DNA from: Microterricola pindariensis
Lineage (GTDB): Bacteria > Actinomycetota > Actinomycetes > Actinomycetales > Microbacteriaceae
Reading direction: 5' to 3'
Assembly (NCBI RefSeq): GCF_002936985.1
Contig: NZ_MPZN01000031.1
Coordinates: 1-39,356, forward strand
Length of the DNA stretch: 39,356 bases
Part shown: piece by piece, positions 23,888 to 32,658 of the stretch
How the letters are laid out: each line of letters starts with the position of its first letter
Position numbering within the stretch: position 1 is the stretch's first letter
Notes under the pieces: generated by a model
What the model was told of the DNA's origin: nothing
Database searches by the model: none
What the model saw: only the letters and a program-made list of their open reading frames with translations
Translations under genes and position numbers: made by a program

Positions 23888-25012
23888 CTATGCCGAGCGC
23901 TTGGTGACGGTCTCGGCCAGCTCGCTGAGCTGCGCGATCGCGCGCCGGCTGAGTGGGGACGGGCCGATCGCGGCGATCGCGGTGCGCACGTTGCGCGAGA
24001 TCAGCGCCTCCACCTCGTCGACGGCGCCGCAGTCGATGATCGTGTTCTGCAGCATCCGCACCTGCGTCTCGTCGAGCTCGGCGTCACCGAGCAGCTCGTC
24101 GATGGCGCGCCTTGCGCCCTGCGGCATGAGGCCCCTGGCGATGGCCACCAACACGGTGCGCTTGCCCTCGCGCAGGTCGTCGCCGCTCGGCTTGCCCGTG
24201 ACGGCGGCATCGCCGAACACCCCGAGCAGGTCGTCGCGCAGCTGGTAGGCCACGCCGAGCGGCAGGCCGAAGTCGCGCAGCGCTGCCAGCTGCGCCGGCG
24301 TGCCGCCGGCGAGGGTCGCGCCGATCAGCAGGGGTGCCTGCACGCTGTACTTCGCCGACTTGTAGACGATCACGCGCTCCGCACGCTCGCGCAGCTCGTC
24401 GTCCGGGCGCCGTAGCCACGCACTCTCCTCGAGCACGTCGAGGTACTGCCCCGCTGTCACCTCGGTGCGCATGTGGTTGAAGGCCGCGCGGGTGGCGCGG
24501 GCGGCAGCCCTGTCCTCGAGCAGCTCCAGGCCCTCGTCGAGCAGCTCATCGCTCCAGCCGAGCAGCAGGTCTCCGAGCAGGATCGCGGCGGCGCGACCGA
24601 AGGCGGCGGGATTGCCCGCCCACTCGGAGTCGGCGTGCAGCGCCTCGAAGAGTCGGTGGGCGGATGCCGAGCCGCGCCGGGTGTCGGAGTTGTCGATGAT
24701 GTCATCGTGCACGAGGGCTGCGGCGTGGAAGATCTCCAGCGCGGCCGCGACGGAAACGATCGCCCGCAGGTCGCGTGCCGGCTCCTCGTCATCGGCGAAG
24801 GGGTCGAAGCCGGAATCCGAGCCGGTGACCGACTCGAAACCCCAGTAGCAGAAGAGCGCACGAAAGCGCTTACCACCGCTGAGAAACTGCCGAGAGAACT
24901 CCACGAATGGGTTCAGCTCGGGGCTGATCGCGCGCACAATGGGAGCACGGTCCGCGAGGAATTCTGAGATGCGTGAATCGACAAGGTCGACCAGTCGGGT
25001 GCTTTCTGCCAC
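23888..25012 (-). CDS. Polyprenyl diphosphate synthase
   Basis: A 374-residue trans-isoprenyl diphosphate synthase, probably geranylgeranyl diphosphate synthase. The first aspartate-rich motif DDIID is at 103-107, with GGKRFRA upstream for isopentenyl diphosphate binding. The second is LRDDLLG at 258-264, with glycine where the classical DDxxD has its last Asp, as is common in actinobacterial homologues. It elongates allylic diphosphates for menaquinone, carotenoids or carrier lipids; product length cannot be read with certainty. Mycobacteria carry idsA2 (Rv2173) at the same position near pknL and mraZ. ATG start; it diverges from the DUF3040 gene. Confidence 0.91.
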   Translation of the reverse strand: MAESTRLVDLVDSRISEFLADRAPIVRAISPELNPFVEFSRQFLSGGKRFRALFCYWGFESVTGSDSGFDPFADDEEPARDLRAIVSVAAALEIFHAAALVHDDIIDNSDTRRGSASAHRLFEALHADSEWAGNPAAFGRAAAILLGDLLLGWSDELLDEGLELLEDRAAARATRAAFNHMRTEVTAGQYLDVLEESAWLRRPDDELRERAERVIVYKSAKYSVQAPLLIGATLAGGTPAQLAALRDFGLPLGVAYQLRDDLLGVFGDAAVTGKPSGDDLREGKRTVLVAIARGLMPQGARRAIDELLGDAELDETQVRMLQNTIIDCGAVDEVEALISRNVRTAIAAIGPSPLSRRAIAQLSELAETVTKRSA

Positions 25013-25089
25013 GCGCCTAGCCTAGCCATCGAAGCGGCGATAGAATGATGTTGATATCTCGACACGATCCCGAGACTGAAGGGAATGAG

Positions 25090-25467
25090 ATGCCACTTTC
25101 TGAGCAGGAGCAAAGGCTCCTGGAGGAGATGGAGCGAAGCCTCTATCGCAATGACGCCGATTTCGTCGCGACCGTCGGAGCGCCCAGGGGGCGCCCCAGC
25201 TACCGTTCCATCGCACTCGGCGTGCTGATCACCGTTGCCGGCATCGGCGGGCTTCTCGCCGGCGTCATGCTGCACCAGCTCGTGATCGGAATCATCGGTT
25301 TCGTGGTCATGTTCGGCGGCGTGCTGCTGGCGATCAAGCCCTCGAGGTCGATCCCTGTCGAGCCCCCGGCCAGCGCCAGGGGCAAGGCCCACCCGTCCCG
25401 CGCGGACACCGGCTTCATGGACAAGATGAACAACCGCTGGGACCGTCGCCAGGACGGGCAGGAGTAG
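25090..25467 (+). CDS. DUF3040 membrane protein
   Basis: The 125-residue protein starts MPLSEQEQRLLEEMERSL, the hallmark of DUF3040. Two transmembrane helices follow at about 40-59 and 63-83, then a charged cytoplasmic tail. Function is unknown, but the family is conserved upstream of mraZ in actinobacteria (Rv2169c). I chose ATG 25090 with AAGGGA upstream. A strong terminator follows, so it is transcribed apart from the dcw cluster. Confidence 0.9.
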   Translation: MPLSEQEQRLLEEMERSLYRNDADFVATVGAPRGRPSYRSIALGVLITVAGIGGLLAGVMLHQLVIGIIGFVVMFGGVLLAIKPSRSIPVEPPASARGKAHPSRADTGFMDKMNNRWDRRQDGQE

Positions 25468-25501
25468 CCCTCCACCCGCGCTGCACCACCGCTTCGAATT
25501 C

Positions 25502-25533
25502 GGGGCCGATCCACACGGATCGGCCCCTTTTTT
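25502..25533 (+). terminator. Intrinsic terminator after DUF3040
   Basis: GGGGCCGATCC (25502-25512) and GGATCGGCCCC (25517-25527) form a perfect 11-bp stem with an ACAC loop, followed by six T (25528-25533). This is the clearest Rho-independent terminator in the window. Confidence 0.95.
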
Positions 25534-25571
25534 GTACCCCCGAGCTCCTGTGGGAGCCGCACGTGTCAAAA

Positions 25572-25590
25572 TCCCTCCATTTCACTCCAC
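25572..25590 (-). promoter_or_regulatory. Distal MraZ-type box pair, minus orientation
   Basis: Read on the minus strand, TGGAG at 25589-25585 and again at 25579-25575 are separated by 5 bases (GTGGAGTGAAATGGAGG). The period of 10 equals that of known MraZ operators (TGGGN repeats spaced by 5 in E. coli). It lies about 95 bp upstream of, and inverted relative to, the proximal pair. Confidence 0.55.
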
Positions 25591-25596
25591 GTTCAA

Positions 25597-25618
25597 CATC
25601 CGCAGGATTCTGCGGATG
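25597..25618. other. Stem-loop between the two MraZ box pairs
   Basis: CATCCGCAG (25597-25605) and CTGCGGATG (25610-25618) form a perfect 9-bp stem with a GATT loop. There is no T-tract. It could be another operator or just a structural spacer. Confidence 0.5.
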
Positions 25619-25654
25619 CTTGCCGCGCCTTCCGCACGATTCTTGCCGATATCG

Positions 25655-25683
25655 TTGTTTTGGGGTGGTAAGTGGAGTAAAGT
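25655..25683 (+). promoter_or_regulatory. Candidate mraZ promoter
   Basis: TTGTTT (25655-25660), 17 bases, then TAAAGT (25678-25683). The -10 element overlaps the MraZ boxes at 25670-25691, which would suit autorepression. The -35 is a weak match, so this is tentative. Confidence 0.4.
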
Positions 25684-25691
25684 GGAGTGAA
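25670..25691 (+). promoter_or_regulatory. Proximal MraZ-type boxes
   Basis: AAGTGGAGTAAAGTGGAGTG contains TGGAG at 25673 and 25683, exactly 10 bases apart, with TGGTA at 25666 as a weaker neighbour. MraZ is known to bind such direct repeats in its own promoter and repress the dcw cluster. Confidence 0.7.
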
Positions 25692-25726
25692 CTCGGACCT
25701 TGGCCTGAATTGCGGGGGGTGATGGC

Positions 25727-26158
25727 ATGTTCCTTGGAAGCTACGAGCCCAAGCTCGACGACAAGGGGCGCCTGATCTTGCCCGCGAAGTTCCGCGAGGA
25801 ACTCGCCAGCGGCGTCGTCGTGACCCGTGGGCAGGAACACTGCCTCTACGTGTTCAGCGCACGCGAGTTCGAGAACCTGCACGAGAAGATCCGCCAGGCC
25901 CCTGTCTCGAGCAAGCAGGCCCGCGACTACCAGCGCGTGTTCCTCTCCGGGGCGAGCGCCGAGACGCCGGACAAGCAGCACCGCGTGACGATCCCCGCCA
26001 CTCTCCGCAACTACGCCTCGCTGGAGCGCGACCTCACCGTGATCGGAGTCGGCAGCCGACTCGAGATCTGGAACAGCGCCACCTGGGACAACTACCTGAA
26101 CGAACAAGAAGCCGCATTCGCGAACACAGAAGAGGAGGTGATTCCGGGACTGTTCTAG
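25727..26158 (+). CDS. mraZ: Transcriptional regulator MraZ
   Basis: The 143-residue product has the two AbrB-like repeats of Mra[23 protein letters not shown] near the start and [13 protein letters not shown] near residue 85, each with the DxxxR signature. MraZ forms ring oligomers and represses the division and cell wall cluster by binding repeated boxes in its own promoter; RsmH can counteract it. ATG start behind GGGGGGTGAT. It is the first gene of the dcw cluster, 63 bases before rsmH. Confidence 0.96.
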   Translation: MFLGSYEPKLDDKGRLILPAKFREELASGVVVTRGQEHCLYVFSAREFENLHEKIRQAPVSSKQARDYQRVFLSGASAETPDKQHRVTIPATLRNYASLERDLTVIGVGSRLEIWNSATWDNYLNEQEAAFANTEEEVIPGLF

Positions 26159-26188
26159 TTCCTGACACCTGACTCCCAGCCGATTCGC

Positions 26189-26213
26189 CCTGCCACACTT
26201 CCCCGGTGGCAGG
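26189..26213 (+). ncRNA. Candidate mraW RNA motif hairpin
   Basis: CCTGCCAC (26189-26196) and GTGGCAGG (26206-26213) form a perfect 8-bp stem whose 9-base loop is ACTTCCCCG. The published mraW RNA motif of actinobacteria is, as I recall, a hairpin with CUUCCCC in its loop located before mraW (rsmH), which this matches. It ends 8 bases before the rsmH start, so it may control rsmH translation. Confidence 0.7.
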
Positions 26214-26221
26214 TCGAGCGG

Positions 26222-27241
26222 ATGGGGATCAGGAATCAGGAGCCCTCCCTGGAAACCATGGCACTCAACGACATCCACACCCCCGTCCTGCTCGAACGCT
26301 GCGTCGAGCTCCTCGCCCCGGCCATCGACAAGCCCGGTGCCGTCCTCGTCGACGCGACGCTCGGCATGGCCGGCCACGCCGAGGCGTTCCTCACCCGGTT
26401 CCCCGAGCTCACCCTGATCGGGCTGGACCGCGACCTCGACGCCCTGGCCATCGCCAAGGAGCGGCTCGCGCCGTTCGGCGACCGCGCCCGCTTCGTGCAC
26501 ACCGTCTATGACGGCATCACCGCCGCGATCGCCTCGCAGGGCTTCAGCGAGGTCGACGGCATCCTGTTCGACCTCGGCGTGTCCTCGCTGCAGCTGGACC
26601 GGGTCGAGCGCGGCTTCTCCTACTCGCAGGACGCCCCCCTCGACATGCGCATGGACGCCACCTCGCCGCTGACGGCCGAGACGATCCTCGCGGAGTACCG
26701 CGAGGGGGACCTGCGGCGCATCTTCGAGCACTACGGCGAGGAGAAGCTCAGCGCCCGCTACGCCAGGGCCATCATCGCCGCCCGCGAGATCGAGCCGATC
26801 ACGCGCTCCGGCCGGCTCGTCGACATCCTGCAGGACGCCACCCCCGGTGCGCTGAAGAACGCCGGCCACCCCGCCAAGCGGGTGTTCCAGGCACTCCGCA
26901 TCGAGGTCAACCAGGAGCTGTCGGTGCTCGAGCGGGCCATCCCGGCCGCGCTCGACGCCGTCGCCGTCGGCGGCCGCATCGCCGTCATGTCCTACCAGTC
27001 GCTCGAAGACCGGCTGGTCAAGCGCGCCTTCGCCGCCGCATCCGCCTCGACGGCCCCGGCCGGCCTGCCGATCGAGCTGCCGGAGCACAGGCCGCAGTTC
27101 AAGCTGCTCGTGCGCGGCGCAGAGCTGGCCAGCGACGAGGAACGGGCGCTGAACCCGCGGGCGACGCCGGTGCGCCTGCGCGCGGCCGAGCGGCTCTGGA
27201 AGCCGGCAACGACCGGCACGAAGCGGGGGAGCGGCGAATGA
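26222..27241 (+). CDS. rsmH: 16S rRNA (cytosine1402-N4)-methyltransferase RsmH
   Basis: This 339-residue SAM-dependent enzyme methylates N4 of C1402 in the 16S rRNA P site. Visible motifs are [53 protein letters not shown] and [16 protein letters not shown] list ATG 26222, the first after the CTTCCCC hairpin; ATG 26258 ([12 protein letters not shown]) is an alternative without the 12-residue lead. Its stop overlaps the ftsL start (ATGA). Confidence 0.95.
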   Translation: MGIRNQEPSLETMALNDIHTPVLLERCVELLAPAIDKPGAVLVDATLGMAGHAEAFLTRFPELTLIGLDRDLDALAIAKERLAPFGDRARFVHTVYDGITAAIASQGFSEVDGILFDLGVSSLQLDRVERGFSYSQDAPLDMRMDATSPLTAETILAEYREGDLRRIFEHYGEEKLSARYARAIIAAREIEPITRSGRLVDILQDATPGALKNAGHPAKRVFQALRIEVNQELSVLERAIPAALDAVAVGGRIAVMSYQSLEDRLVKRAFAAASASTAPAGLPIELPEHRPQFKLLVRGAELASDEERALNPRATPVRLRAAERLWKPATTGTKRGSGE

Positions 27242-27849
27242 GCGACAACCTGGCCAGGAACTACGCCCGCCCCGCCCACCCGGCCGCACCCCAGCGCGCC
27301 ACCGAGGCGCCCCGGCCGCACATCGAGATCGTTCCATCGCGCGAGCAGCGCAAGGCCAGGCCGAAGCTGGCCTACGGCATCACCGCCGTGCTCGGCATCA
27401 TCGCGATCATCGCCGCCCAGCTGGTGCTGAGCGTCGTCACCTCGCAGGGCGCCTACGAGATCGCCGCGCTGCAGACCCAGCAGAAGGAGGCGACCCGCGA
27501 CGCACAGGCGATCACAGAGGACCTCGACCGCCTGAAGTCGCCCCAGTTCCTCGCCGCCAACGCGCAGGCGCTCGGCATGGTCACCAACGCCAACCCCGCC
27601 TACCTCCGCCTCTCCGACGGCGCCGTGCTCGGCCAGCCGTTCGGCGAGCAGGGCGTCGGCGCGTCCGGCGCGTCCAGCCTGGTGCCGAACGCGCTGCTGG
27701 CCGGTGTGCCTCTGGTCACCGAGCAGGCCCCGCCCGCCGCGCCCGCCGAAAGTGAGGCAAAGTCAGCCACGCCGACCCCGCCTGCCGCCCCGCCGGCACC
27801 GGCCGAGTTACCGTTGCAGAATGGCATCCCCGCACCGGCCACCCACTAG
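27238..27849 (+). CDS. ftsL: FtsL/DivIC-like division protein
   Basis: This bitopic protein of 203 residues has a basic cytoplasmic N-terminus, one transmembrane helix at about 45-67 and a short coiled-coil region ([23 protein letters not shown] split over about 75-100), followed by [14 protein letters not shown]. This is the FtsL pattern: it joins the FtsQ-FtsB complex that activates septal synthesis by FtsW/FtsI. The last 70 residues are Pro/Ala-rich, longer than in most FtsL proteins. Identity rests on topology and position between rsmH and ftsI, since FtsL sequences are poorly conserved. Confidence 0.85.
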   Translation: MSDNLARNYARPAHPAAPQRATEAPRPHIEIVPSREQRKARPKLAYGITAVLGIIAIIAAQLVLSVVTSQGAYEIAALQTQQKEATRDAQAITEDLDRLKSPQFLAANAQALGMVTNANPAYLRLSDGAVLGQPFGEQGVGASGASSLVPNALLAGVPLVTEQAPPAAPAESEAKSATPTPPAAPPAPAELPLQNGIPAPATH

Positions 27850-27897
27850 CCCGACCGACTCACCCACCGGCCAGGCAGACAGAGGGAGAACCCGATA

Positions 27898-29700
27898 GTG
27901 GCGCGCAACACCCGGTCGAACAGGGCCCGGATCTTCTCGGCCTCGCTGCTGCTGTTCGCGCTGCTCGCCATCTTCGTCGTGCGCCTCGTCGAGATCCAGG
28001 TCGTGCGCGCCGACGAGCTGAACGCCGCCGCGCTCGACAACCGCTCCAGCTCGACCCGCATCCCCGGCGCCCGCGGCGACATCGTCGACGCCAATGGCAC
28101 GGTGCTGGCCGGCAGCGTCCAACGCTTCGACATCGAGATCTCGCCCAAACAGGCCGTCGCGGCCTCCACGGAGGGAATCCGGGAGAGCGACCCCGAGCTG
28201 GCGGCGAAATCCCGCGCCGTCCTCACGGCCGAGACGGAACGGCTCGGCGCGGCGCTCGGCAAGAGCGGCGCCGAGATCCTCGGCGTCATCGACGCGGCCC
28301 TGGCCGAAAACCCCGACTCCGACCACGCCTACGTCGCCAAGTCGGTCGACACGGAGGTCTGGCGGGCCGTCGACGACCTCGACATCGCCTGGCAGTACGC
28401 GCGGTCCATCCCCGCCCGCAGCTACCCGAACGGCTCCGTGGCCGGCAACCTGGTCGGCTTCGTCGGCGCCGACGGCGGCGCCCAGGCCGGGCTCGAGCTC
28501 GGCCAGGACAGCTGCCTGGCCGGAGTCGACGGCCTGGAGGCCTACGAGACCGGGGCCGACAACGTGCGCCTCCCGGACACCACGCGCACCGTCCGCGAGG
28601 CCAAGCCGGGCGGCACCCTGCACACCACCATCGACGCCGACCTGGAGTGGTACGCGGCGCAGACGCTCGCCGAGCAGGCGCAGGTCACCGGGGCCGCGTG
28701 GGGCTCCGCCATTGTGATGGAGGTCAAGACGGGCAAGCTCCTCGCCGTCGCCGACTACCCGTCCGTCGACCCGAACAACGTCGATGGCACCGCCGCGGAG
28801 GACCGCGGCTCGCGCGCCTTCGCCGCCCCCTATGAGCCGGGCTCCACGTTCAAGGCGCTCACAGCGGCCATCGTCATCGACGCCGGCCAGGCCGAGCCGA
28901 ACTCGCAGGTCGTCGCGCCGTACCGGATGATCTTCCCGAACGGCGCAGACGTCAACGACTCCAGCTTCCACGGCGACGACCACCTCACCCTCACCGGCGT
29001 TCTCATCGACTCCTCGAACACGGGCATGTCGCAGTTCGGCGAGCGGATCAGCGACGACTCCCGCTACGAGTACATGAAGAAGTTCGGGCTCGGCACCGAG
29101 ACCGAGGTCGACTTCCCGTCCGAGGCCCCGGGCGACCTGAACGGCGACGGACCGGACAGCTGGGACAACCAGACCCGCTACGCGACGATGTTCGGCCAGG
29201 GCATGACGACGACCGCCGTGCAGAACGCCAGCATCTACCAGACCATTGCCAACAATGGCGTGCGGCTCCCGGTGCAGCTGGTCACCGGCTGCACCCACCC
29301 CGACGGGACCGTGACGGAGCAGCCGAGCACAGAGGGCGTGCAGGTCATCTCGCCGGCCGCGGCGCGCGCGACATCCGACATGCTGGAAATGGTGCACACG
29401 CAGGGCTGGTTGGCCAGCCAGTGGAACGTGCCCGGCTACCGTGTCGCCGCCAAGACAGGCACCGCGCAGATGTCTGACGGCACCGGCAAGTACTCCAAGG
29501 ACTACATCGTCTCCGTCACCGGTTTCGCCCCGGCCGACGATCCGCAGTACGTGGTTTCGGTAAGCTTGGCTCGCCCGGTAAACATGAATACCTCTGCCGC
29601 GCCTGCCCCAGTCTTCCGAGACGTCATGAGCCAGGTGCTGAAGAAGTACCGGGTCGTTCCATCCGGCGCTCCGGCGCCCGAACTGCCAGCAAACTGGTGA
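27898..29700 (+). CDS. ftsI: Septal peptidoglycan transpeptidase FtsI (class B PBP)
   Basis: A 600-residue class B penicillin-binding protein. An N-terminal transmembrane helix (about 12-31) is followed by the PBP dimerisation domain and a transpeptidase domain with all three active-site motifs: S316-T-F-K319, S372-S-N374 and K519-T-G. It cross-links septal peptidoglycan together with FtsW and is the target of beta-lactams. GTG start with AGGGAGA upstream, 48 bases after ftsL. Confidence 0.96.
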   Translation: MARNTRSNRARIFSASLLLFALLAIFVVRLVEIQVVRADELNAAALDNRSSSTRIPGARGDIVDANGTVLAGSVQRFDIEISPKQAVAASTEGIRESDPELAAKSRAVLTAETERLGAALGKSGAEILGVIDAALAENPDSDHAYVAKSVDTEVWRAVDDLDIAWQYARSIPARSYPNGSVAGNLVGFVGADGGAQAGLELGQDSCLAGVDGLEAYETGADNVRLPDTTRTVREAKPGGTLHTTIDADLEWYAAQTLAEQAQVTGAAWGSAIVMEVKTGKLLAVADYPSVDPNNVDGTAAEDRGSRAFAAPYEPGSTFKALTAAIVIDAGQAEPNSQVVAPYRMIFPNGADVNDSSFHGDDHLTLTGVLIDSSNTGMSQFGERISDDSRYEYMKKFGLGTETEVDFPSEAPGDLNGDGPDSWDNQTRYATMFGQGMTTTAVQNASIYQTIANNGVRLPVQLVTGCTHPDGTVTEQPSTEGVQVISPAAARATSDMLEMVHTQGWLASQWNVPGYRVAAKTGTAQMSDGTGKYSKDYIVSVTGFAPADDPQYVVSVSLARPVNMNTSAAPAPVFRDVMSQVLKKYRVVPSGAPAPELPANW

Positions 29701-29713
29701 GAAAGAGGGCCAA

Positions 29714-31255
29714 GTGACCGGACCCACGGCGCTCCGCCCGCAGCACCCCGTTTCACGATCCCTGTCCGGATTGGTCGATACCTTCGACCTTGACGTGCGG
29801 GGCGACATCGACGGAGTCGAGCTCAGTGGCATCAGCCTGAGCACGACGACGGTGCAGCCAGGAGATCTTTATGTCGGCGTTCCCGGGCGGAACGCCCACG
29901 GCGCGAGCTATGCAGCGGATGCCGCGCGCTCCGGCGCCGTCGCCGTGCTGACCGACGAGGCCGGCGCGGCCCTCGCCGCCGAGTCCGGCCTGCCCGTGCT
30001 CGTCACCCCCGACGCCCGCGCGGCGCTCGGCGACGTCGCCGCCTGGATCTACCGCACCGCGGACAACCCGGCGACCCTGTTCGCCGTCACCGGCACGAAC
30101 GGCAAGACCAGCGTCGTCTACGTGCTCTACGCGATCCTCAGCCAGCTCGGCGTCGTGGCCGGCCTCACCTCCACCGCCGAGCGCCGCATCGGCGAGCTCG
30201 CGGTCACCAGCAACCTGACCACGCCGGAGGCGAGCGAGCTGCACGCCCTGCTCGCCCGCATGCGCGAGGCCGAGGTGCGCGCCGTCGGCGTCGAGGTCTC
30301 CGCGCAGGCGCTCAGCCGGCACCGGGTCGACGGCCTTGTCTTCGACATCGCCGGCTTCACCAACCTGAGCCACGACCACCTCGACGACTACTCCGACCTG
30401 GAGAACTACTTCCAGGCCAAGCTCGAGCTGTTCCAGCCCGACCGGAGCCGGCGCGGCGTCGTCACCGTCGACTCCGAGTGGGGCACGCGCCTCGCCCAGT
30501 CCTCCCGGATCCCCGTCACCACGCTCAGCACGCTGCCGGGCGGCACCGCCGACTGGCGCATGAGCGTGCTCGAGGAGCACGCCACCTTCACCCGCTTCGC
30601 CCTCGAGGGGCCGGAGGGGCGCAGGCTGGAGACCACCCTGCCGCTGCTCGGCTGGTTCATGGCCGCCAACGCGGCACTGGCCATCGTGATGCTCGTCGAG
30701 TCCGGGTTCGACCTGGACGCCATCGCCCACGCGCTGGACCGCGACGGCGGCATCGACGTGTACATCCCCGGCCGCACCGAGCGGGTCTCCGGCGAGCACG
30801 GACCCACCGTCTACATCGACTACGGGCACACGCCCGACGCGTTCCTGAACACGCTCGAGGCGATCCGGCGCACCACAGAGGGTCGCGTCATCATGGTCTT
30901 CGGCGCCGACGGCGACCGCGACACCACCAAGCGCGCCGACATGGGCGCCATCGCCGCACGCGGCGCCGACGCCGTCGTCATCACCGACTTCCACCCGCGC
31001 TTCGAGGACCCGGCCAGCATCCGCCAAGCCCTCCTCGACGGCGCGCGGGCCGCGGTGCCGGACGCCGAGCTCTACGAGATCGCCGACCCCCGCGCGGCAT
31101 TCCGCGCCGCCCTCGCCCTCGCCGGCGACGGCGACGCCGTGCTCTATGCCGGCCCGGGCCACGAGGACTACCAGGAGGTTGCCGGCGTGAAGCTGCCCTA
31201 CTCTGCCAGAGACGATGCCAGACTGGCGCTCCGAGAGGCCGGGTGGCTGCAGTGA
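29714..31255 (+). CDS. murE: UDP-MurNAc-tripeptide synthetase MurE with non-standard specificity motif
   Basis: This 513-residue Mur ligase adds the third stem residue to UDP-MurNAc-L-Ala(Gly)-D-Glu. Present are the ATP loop TGTNGKTS (126-133), the carbamylated lysine region YFQAKLELF (K236), YGHTPDAF (370-377) and GADGDRDTTKR. The diagnostic DNPR motif of meso-diaminopimelate enzymes reads FHPR here, within TDFHPRFEDP (DFHPR at 425-429). The later GxGHE (480-484) is kept. This points to a diamino acid other than meso-Dap, such as diaminobutyrate, ornithine or lysine, as found in group B peptidoglycans of Microbacteriaceae. GTG start; the stop overlaps the murF start. Confidence 0.93.
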   Translation: MTGPTALRPQHPVSRSLSGLVDTFDLDVRGDIDGVELSGISLSTTTVQPGDLYVGVPGRNAHGASYAADAARSGAVAVLTDEAGAALAAESGLPVLVTPDARAALGDVAAWIYRTADNPATLFAVTGTNGKTSVVYVLYAILSQLGVVAGLTSTAERRIGELAVTSNLTTPEASELHALLARMREAEVRAVGVEVSAQALSRHRVDGLVFDIAGFTNLSHDHLDDYSDLENYFQAKLELFQPDRSRRGVVTVDSEWGTRLAQSSRIPVTTLSTLPGGTADWRMSVLEEHATFTRFALEGPEGRRLETTLPLLGWFMAANAALAIVMLVESGFDLDAIAHALDRDGGIDVYIPGRTERVSGEHGPTVYIDYGHTPDAFLNTLEAIRRTTEGRVIMVFGADGDRDTTKRADMGAIAARGADAVVITDFHPRFEDPASIRQALLDGARAAVPDAELYEIADPRAAFRAALALAGDGDAVLYAGPGHEDYQEVAGVKLPYSARDDARLALREAGWLQ

Positions 31256-32658
31256 TCGCCATGACCATCGCCGAGATCGCCGAGGCCACGGGCGCGCAGC
31301 TGCTGCGCGCGCCGGAGCCCGGAACCGTGATCACCGGCCTCACCCACACCGACTCCCGCGACGTGAGGCCCGGTGACGTCTTCGTCTGCAAGCCGGGGGA
31401 GTTCACCGACGGCCACCTGTACGCCCCGACCGCCCTCGAGGCGGGCGCCGCGCTGCTCATCGTCGACCACGAGCTCGACCTCGACGTGCCGCAGCTCCTC
31501 GTCGACGACGTCGTCATCGCCCTCGGCGCCTTTGCCACCGAGGTCGTCGCCCGGGTGCGCGCGCTCGGCAAGTTGAAGATCGTCGGTGTCACCGGCAGCA
31601 ACGGCAAGACCACGACGAAGAACCTGCTGCGCACCATCCTGCAGGAAGTCGGCCAGACCATCGCCCCGCGCGCCTCGTTCAACAACGAGGTCGGCGCCCC
31701 GCTGACCATGCTCGAGCTGACAGAGGACACCGAGTTCCTCGTCGCCGAGATGGGCGCGAGCGGCATCGGCGAGATCGCCAAGCTGGTCGCCATGGCCAAG
31801 CCGGACATCGGCGTCGTGCTGAGCGTCGGCCTCGCCCACGCCGGCGAGTTCGGCGGCATCGAGGCGACCGTCACCGCCAAGACCGAGATGGTCAGCGATC
31901 TGACCGCCGCCGACGTCGCCGTGCTGAACGCCGACGACCACCGCGTCGCCGGCATGGCGGCCGCCACCGCGGCATCCATCGTCTGGTTCGGCCTCGGACC
32001 GAACGCCGCCGTGCGCGCCGCCGACGTGCACGCGGATGCCACCGGCACCAGTTTCACACTCACCCTCGCGTCCGGCGAGAGCCGGCCGGTGCGCTTCCGC
32101 GTGCTCGGCGAGCACCACGTGATGAACGCCCTGGCCGCCGCCGCCGTTGCCGAGTCGCTCGGCGTCGACATCGACGGCATCGTCTCGGCGCTGGAGAGCG
32201 TCGAGCTGGCCGAGCGCTGGCGCATGCAGGTGCTCGGCGGCCGCGACGGCGTGACGATCATCAACGACGCCTACAACGCCAGCCCCGACTCGATGGCCGC
32301 CGCGCTCAAGACGCTCGCCCAGATCCGCACGCCGGGGCAGCGCACCATCGCCGTCCTCGGCGAGATGAGCGAGCTCGGCGAGTTCTCCGGCGAGGAGCAC
32401 GACCGCATCGGCCTGCTCGCCGTCCGGCTGAACATCTCGCAGCTGCTCGTCGTCGGCCAGAACGCCCGCCGCATGCACATCAGCACCATCAACCAGGGCT
32501 CCTTCGACGGCGAATCGCACATCGTCGACGACGCCGACGAGGCCTTCGAGCTGCTCAAAAACATGATCCAGCCGGGCGATCTCGTGCTGGTGAAGTCATC
32601 GAATTCGGCCGGTCTGCGTTTTCTCGGCGATCAGCTGGGAGAATTGTTCTCGTGGTAG
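31252..32658 (+). CDS. murF: UDP-MurNAc-tripeptide--D-Ala-D-Ala ligase MurF
   Basis: The 468-residue enzyme adds D-Ala-D-Ala to the UDP-MurNAc-tripeptide. It has the Mur ligase N-terminal domain ([16 protein letters not shown]), ATP loop [12 protein letters not shown], the [10 protein letters not shown] motif, ERWRMQV and [11 protein letters not shown]. Start is GTG 31252 overlapping the murE stop by four bases; ATG 31261 is an alternative three codons on. It overlaps mraY by 7 bases. Confidence 0.95.
   Translation: MIAMTIAEIAEATGAQLLRAPEPGTVITGLTHTDSRDVRPGDVFVCKPGEFTDGHLYAPTALEAGAALLIVDHELDLDVPQLLVDDVVIALGAFATEVVARVRALGKLKIVGVTGSNGKTTTKNLLRTILQEVGQTIAPRASFNNEVGAPLTMLELTEDTEFLVAEMGASGIGEIAKLVAMAKPDIGVVLSVGLAHAGEFGGIEATVTAKTEMVSDLTAADVAVLNADDHRVAGMAAATAASIVWFGLGPNAAVRAADVHADATGTSFTLTLASGESRPVRFRVLGEHHVMNALAAAAVAESLGVDIDGIVSALESVELAERWRMQVLGGRDGVTIINDAYNASPDSMAAALKTLAQIRTPGQRTIAVLGEMSELGEFSGEEHDRIGLLAVRLNISQLLVVGQNARRMHISTINQGSFDGESHIVDDADEAFELLKNMIQPGDLVLVKSSNSAGLRFLGDQLGELFSW

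Noticed and set aside
23888-25012. Loss of function of the prenyl synthase because its second Asp motif ends in Gly
   Set aside because: DDLLG(V/I)FGD is common in working actinobacterial geranylgeranyl diphosphate synthases, so it is not a defect.
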